Below, piece by piece: positions 14,310 through 17,577 of a DNA stretch of 17,577 nucleotides (position 1 is the first letter of the stretch; every line of letters begins with the position of its first letter). A program made the position numbers and the translations under genes. The DNA is taken from positions 2,477,643-2,495,219 of the forward strand of contig CP070726.1 in NCBI GenBank assembly GCA_020350865.1. Direction: 5' to 3'. The notes under the pieces were generated by a model that saw only the letters and a list, made by a program, of their open reading frames with translations, was not told the origin of the DNA and made no database searches. The stretch is from Thermoplasmata archaeon. Lineage in GTDB: Archaea; Thermoplasmatota; Thermoplasmata; GCA-020350865.

Positions 14310-15392
14310 TCATTTCACGGCCTCCCAGAGGGCGTCCACAATATCCATGACCTTCATACCGCCTATGTTCTCAAACTGCCCTTCACAGAACGGGCAGGAG
14401 GAAACCAATATGTCCGCTCCGGTGGCCTGTGCCTCCCTAATCCTCCTCTTGCCAATCTCCTCGGAGAGCTCTGGGAACGCGGCCCTCACACCCCCGCCTG
14501 CCCCGCAGCAGTTGGAATCGTATCCGGAGTCGGGCATTTCCACGAAATCCGATATCCTCTCCAGAATGGCCCTCGGTTCCATTATTATCCCCTCCAGTCT
14601 TCCCAGGTGGCAGGGGTCATGATATGTGGTCTTGCCAATCTTTCTTTCAACCACAATCTCCCCCGAATCGAGCATTTCCTTCAATCTCTGGGTGGTGTGT
14701 ATAACCTTGATGTCCGGCATCTTTTCTGTTAGCATCTCCTTCAGTGTCGTGAAGCATCCGGGACAAGGGGTGATCACCTCCCTGATATCCAGATCTTTCA
14801 GGTAATCGAGAATACGGTTCGCAAGCTCGGTGTACTCCTTTTCGTATCCCGTCCTCAGCACGTAACTACCACAGCAAAAAGGGTTCTCCGTGACAACCAT
14901 TTTTTCGGGTCCCAAAAGTTTTACGGTCCTTCTCAGGGTTTCGAGCTGCTTCAAAGGCATTGTGCAACCGGCAAAGAACAGGGTAGAAGACTCCCCTGGT
15001 GATGCGAACTTGATCCCCTCCTTCCATTTACTAAGATCCTCTTGCCCGTACGGGTTTCCGAACTCCATCACATTTTCAACATTCTCTTTGTGCTTCTCGT
15101 TCTCGAAACCATTTTCAACGAGGTATTTTCTAAGCTCCCGTTCTATCTCTGTGTCCGGCAGCGCGCACCATCTCTCGCAGCACCCGCACATCATGCACTG
15201 GTAGTACGCCCGGGCCAGGGCCTCGGACGGCTCAACCTTTCCCTCGATAATTCCGAGTATTGTCCTGTTCCTTCCCCTGGATGTGAGGGTCTTCTTTTTC
15301 GCAATCTGGTAAACAGGGCATTTTCTTTCACAGAACCCGCAGGATGCCCCGAAGCAGGTCACGATATCGTCCTTGTAGTCCTCAAGGGTCAT
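14310..15392 (-). CDS. Fe-S/CCG-domain oxidoreductase subunit (GlpC/HdrD/GlcF-like)
   Basis: 360 residues. Two N-terminal [4Fe-4S] sites: Cys13, Cys18, Cys21, Cys25 (note C-x4-C at the start) and the canonical Cys66, Cys69, Cys72, Cys76. Two CCG domains follow: AGCTMP (Cys143), CCG (173-174), CPGC (210-213); and DPCHLG (Cys261), NCCGAGGG (295-296), CPFC (333-336). Both CCG motifs are complete, as in HdrB/HdrD, where such motifs can bind unusual [4Fe-4S] clusters. This is an electron-transfer subunit that would accept electrons from the FAD protein encoded just upstream. The ATG overlaps that gene's stop (ATGA, 15389-15392), so translation is likely coupled. No quinone anchor or cytochrome is present, and its own electron acceptor is not encoded nearby. 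The substrate is inferred to be D-lactate, glycolate or a similar 2-hydroxyacid. Confidence 0.9.
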   Translation of the reverse strand: MTLEDYKDDIVTCFGASCGFCERKCPVYQIAKKKTLTSRGRNRTILGIIEGKVEPSEALARAYYQCMMCGCCERWCALPDTEIERELRKYLVENGFENEKHKENVENVMEFGNPYGQEDLSKWKEGIKFASPGESSTLFFAGCTMPLKQLETLRRTVKLLGPEKMVVTENPFCCGSYVLRTGYEKEYTELANRILDYLKDLDIREVITPCPGCFTTLKEMLTEKMPDIKVIHTTQRLKEMLDSGEIVVERKIGKTTYHDPCHLGRLEGIIMEPRAILERISDFVEMPDSGYDSNCCGAGGGVRAAFPELSEEIGKRRIREAQATGADILVSSCPFCEGQFENIGGMKVMDIVDALWEAVK

Positions 15393-16831
15393 TTACGACC
15401 CCCTCTGTATCGAAATTTTTTCCCGGGGTTCATTATGCCTTTCGGGTCGAAGATCTCTTTGATTTTTTTCATGTACTCGGCGCTCTTTCCGTGCTCGTAT
15501 TCGAAATAGGGGACCTTGAGGTCGGTATCGCTCATATATGTGCTCATGGTACCCTCCATGTCCACGGCGGCCTTGGCCAGATCCTCGAAGTACCTGCGAT
15601 ACCTGTTTACCTCGTCCTGATCATGGTAATCCACGAACAAGGCACATGACAACGAGAATCCAATGCTGTTCGGGTGCTCGAGGTAGGCGTTCATACCCAG
15701 TATATCCAGGCGGTGTTTCTCGGCGGTTTTGACGAACACCTCGTAAAAGTCCTCCAGTCTTCCCATGGGGATGCCGGGATCAACAGCTCCGAATTTCTTC
15801 TCCCTCTGACTGTCAGGCCATTTCTGCTTGAACGGTGGGAATTCAAGGGTGTGCTTGGAGATCCACCACCCATCCACGATCTCCCTCTCCTTGACAAGCT
15901 CCCCTTCAAGGTGCTCAGCTATTTTCAGTGCGTAATTTCTCGTAAAATCCACCACCTTCTCATCCCCGGAAAAGATTATTGCCAGGAGTGCACCGGCCCA
16001 CTCCGGAACCTCGGGCTCCTTGCCGTATTTTTTCCTGTATGCGTGTGTATAGAATCTCAACCGTCTCTTGCAGTTGATATGGGCACCCTCGATGGTCAAA
16101 CCAGCTTTTAAAAGTTTATTTAGATATTCCACGGCCCTTCCCATCGAGGGGAAGATTATCATCTCCACGCGCCTTTCATCGGGTGTGGGCTCCAGTTTCA
16201 CCGTTGCCTCGGTGATCACCCCAAGTGTGCCTTCGCTGCCCACTATCAGATCCTTTAATTTGTATCCCGATGATGTGAAATGGCTCTTCCGGTGCCCCAG
16301 TTCCAGAATTTCCCCGGTACCGGTCACGATCTGAACCGAAAGCAGTGCATTCAGTATCTTGCCGTACCTCATGCCGAAGGTGGAATCGTTGTCACAGGCG
16401 ATCTCGGAGGCAATGGTGCATATCCATTTGGACTCGGGAAGATTGGGTAGCCACAGCCCGTGCTTCGCTACCGCATCGTTTATCTCCTGGAGGGTGGCAC
16501 CCCCCTGGGCCCTCAAGGTCTGGTTCTCCACGTCCACCTCCATGATCTTGTTCATGCTCGTTGCATCGATGTATATGCCGGCGTGAATGGGCACCGCCCC
16601 TCCGGCCATACCCGTGAGGCCCCCGCCTGCCGTGACAGGGATGGCGTGTTCGTATGCGATCTTCACAACTTCTTGCACATCCTTGGTGGTTTTCGGGACT
16701 ATCACCACATCTGGAGGGAATACCTCGTCCTTTGTCCTGGGGCTCCAGTCGGCCCCGTAAACGTACCTCTCGAAATCCTCTGTCAAAACCTTGTCCTCTC
16801 CCAAGGCATCCTTCAGCTTCTGGATATACAT
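15389..16831 (-). CDS. FAD-linked oxidase, GlcD/D-lactate dehydrogenase-like
   Basis: 480 residues. This is a flavoprotein of the PCMH/FAD_binding_4 type with a FAD-oxidase C-terminal domain, as in glycolate oxidase GlcD and D-lactate dehydrogenase. The FAD-binding half has VFPPDVVIVPKTTKDVQEVV, GGGLTGMAGGAVP and DSTFGMRYGKI, then LKDLIVGSEGTLGVITEATV. The C-terminal domain ends with DPKGIMNPGKKFRYRGG, the family's usual end. The predicted reaction is oxidation of a 2-hydroxyacid to a 2-oxoacid, passing electrons to the adjacent Fe-S protein; D-lactate is a likely substrate but not proven. ATG 16831 was chosen over TTG 16834 because GGGGGG lies about 5 bases upstream. It begins the two-gene operon and is divergent from the asparaginase gene. 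Confidence 0.92.
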   Translation of the reverse strand: MYIQKLKDALGEDKVLTEDFERYVYGADWSPRTKDEVFPPDVVIVPKTTKDVQEVVKIAYEHAIPVTAGGGLTGMAGGAVPIHAGIYIDATSMNKIMEVDVENQTLRAQGGATLQEINDAVAKHGLWLPNLPESKWICTIASEIACDNDSTFGMRYGKILNALLSVQIVTGTGEILELGHRKSHFTSSGYKLKDLIVGSEGTLGVITEATVKLEPTPDERRVEMIIFPSMGRAVEYLNKLLKAGLTIEGAHINCKRRLRFYTHAYRKKYGKEPEVPEWAGALLAIIFSGDEKVVDFTRNYALKIAEHLEGELVKEREIVDGWWISKHTLEFPPFKQKWPDSQREKKFGAVDPGIPMGRLEDFYEVFVKTAEKHRLDILGMNAYLEHPNSIGFSLSCALFVDYHDQDEVNRYRRYFEDLAKAAVDMEGTMSTYMSDTDLKVPYFEYEHGKSAEYMKKIKEIFDPKGIMNPGKKFRYRGGRK

Positions 16832-16874
16832 CAAGACCCCCCTTTCGTTAAGGTTTGTTCTATACTCCTGATCA

Positions 16875-16895
16875 GTAATAGCGATTGGATATTAC
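16875..16895. promoter_or_regulatory. 21-bp palindrome in the glcD-like/asparaginase divergent region
   Basis: GTAATA (16875-16880) and TATTAC (16890-16895) form an inverted repeat with a 9-nt spacer. It lies about 44-64 bp above the FAD oxidase ATG and just upstream of a possible TATA (TATAGAAC on the minus strand, near 16855-16862). A second, longer-range repeat, ATTGGAT (16884-16890) and ATCCAAT (16930-16936), overlaps it. Either could be an operator for a dimeric regulator. Confidence 0.35.
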
Positions 16896-16994
16896 ATATT
16901 TTTGGGTTGTATCCGTGCTCTTTACGCCCATCCAATTTTACGGTCGTGCGTTATATCTTGTATGGAGGTTAAAATCTGTGAAGATGAGACCCCA

Positions 16995-17006
16995 AATCTT
17001 TAATTT
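16995..17006 (+). promoter_or_regulatory. TATA-like stretch before the asparaginase start
   Basis: AATCTTTAATTT is centred about 26-30 bp upstream of GTG 17029, so transcription could start at or next to that codon (leaderless). A second TATA-like stretch (TTATATCTT, 16951-16959) would instead fit an in-frame GTG at 16978 or ATG at 16984. Confidence 0.35.
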
Positions 17007-17028
17007 TTGGATTTTGATTACGCTTCCT

Positions 17029-17577
17029 GTGAAACCAGTCATCGTAACACACGGAGGTGTGGGCTGTCCACTTGAAAACAAGGACGGCACGGACAGGGCC
17101 GCCATGGCAGGGTTCGAGATACTGGAAAACGGAGGTGCGGCCTTGGATGCCGTGGAGGCGGCCATTGTGGTGATGGAGGACGACCAGAGATTCGATGCAG
17201 GTTTCGGCTCATATATGAGGCTGGACGGGACAATCGAGATGGACGCCATGCTTATGGACTCGGAAGGGCACTGCGGGGCTGTGGCCGCCATCAGGGAGGT
17301 TAAAAATCCCATCTCGGTGGCAAGGAAGGTCATGGAAACCCCCCATATGCTCTTGGTTGGCGAGGGTGCAGTCGAATTCGCAAGAAGAGAGGGGTTTGGG
17401 CCCTTTGACCCTTCAACCGAAAAGGCCCAGAAGATATTGACTGAGATGAGGGAGAGGTTGAAGAATAAGGACCTACCCGGATGGTACGGGAGGTGGAGCG
17501 ATTTTACCCTATCCGATACTGTGGGTGCAGTGGCTGTGGACGAGCAGGGTAATTTTGCCTCAGGTTCTTCCTCCGGA
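17029..17577 (+). CDS. L-asparaginase / isoaspartyl peptidase (Ntn-hydrolase T2), 3' end cut off
   Basis: The reading frame begins KPVIVTHGGVG, the usual opening of Thr-type asparaginases, then has NGGAALDAVEAAIVVMEDD, FDAGFGSYMRLDG, EMDAMLMD and CGAVAAIREVKNPISVARKV. The catalytic nucleophile is the Thr in LSDTVGAVA, where the precursor is cut autocatalytically into alpha and beta chains. The window ends about 20 residues later, inside the beta chain. The enzyme hydrolyses L-Asn or beta-aspartyl peptides; which of the two cannot be told. GTG 17029 gives an N-terminus like the family's. GTG 16978 (or ATG 16984) is in frame, has GGAGGT about eight bases before the GTG, and would add about 15-17 mostly hydrophobic residues. 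Confidence 0.9.
   Translation, partial: MKPVIVTHGGVGCPLENKDGTDRAAMAGFEILENGGAALDAVEAAIVVMEDDQRFDAGFGSYMRLDGTIEMDAMLMDSEGHCGAVAAIREVKNPISVARKVMETPHMLLVGEGAVEFARREGFGPFDPSTEKAQKILTEMRERLKNKDLPGWYGRWSDFTLSDTVGAVAVDEQGNFASGSSSG

Noticed and set aside
16962..17003. 13-codon ATG frame after GGAGGT-like bases, considered as a leader peptide
   Set aside because: Very short, no regulatory codon run, and the GGAGGT is inside it. More likely chance.
1..17577. CRISPR arrays, tRNA/rRNA genes, transposases, integrases, toxin-antitoxin or phage-defence genes
   Set aside because: Looked for on both strands by eye. No regularly spaced repeats, cloverleaf-like segments or recognisable proteins of these kinds were seen.

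Overview
This window reads as archaeal chromosome, most likely from a Thermoplasmatota-type (Euryarchaeota-related) lineage. The evidence is AT-rich TATA-like elements about 25 bp upstream of several start codons, a Ras-like GTPase, very large secreted multidomain surface proteins rich in N-glycosylation sequons, a single-TM-anchored secreted protein, a GTP-type PEP carboxykinase and an AglD/UPF0104-type membrane protein. The lineage assignment is inference; there is no rRNA or other marker here. Several genes look bacterial in type: exonuclease VII (both subunits), and an XPB helicase whose N-terminal domain matches my recollection of the actinobacterial type. That suggests old acquisitions from bacteria.

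Layout. 1-448 (-) is a Ras-like GTPase running off the left edge. Divergent from it is a two-gene exonuclease VII operon, xseA-xseB (630-2146, +). It converges on a 1458-residue secreted protein (2254-6630, -) with lamin-tail-like domains, a complete VWA MIDAS site, a DUF11-like domain and two FnIII-plus-beta-module units. Divergent from that is an overlapping pair (6891-9804, +): an XPB-type helicase and a partner carrying a second copy of the helicase's N-terminal domain. A hairpin with a T-tract ends this operon. Then come an apparently orphaned C-terminal membrane-anchor fragment (9807-9967, -) and a signal-peptide/CARDB-like/TM-anchored protein (9968-10897, -). GTP-PEP carboxykinase (11131-13023, +) converges on a flippase/LPG-synthase-like membrane protein (13047-14117, -), with a long two-tier hairpin covering both stop codons. 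An ATGA-coupled FAD oxidase / Fe-S-CCG protein pair follows (14310-16831, -), and divergent from it is the start of a Thr-type L-asparaginase/isoaspartyl peptidase (17029-end, +).

How the genes fit together. XseA/XseB and the XPB pair are DNA-repair modules. The FAD oxidase plus HdrD/GlpC-like protein would oxidise a 2-hydroxyacid such as D-lactate or glycolate, and PEPCK links oxaloacetate to PEP, so these two form a small central-carbon cluster. The large VWA protein and the TM-anchored protein are cell-surface components. I found no CRISPR array, tRNA, rRNA, transposase or integrase. The genes otherwise look like ordinary chromosomal content. The most interesting items are the shared domain in the XPB pair, the orphan anchor fragment, and the hairpins at gene junctions.
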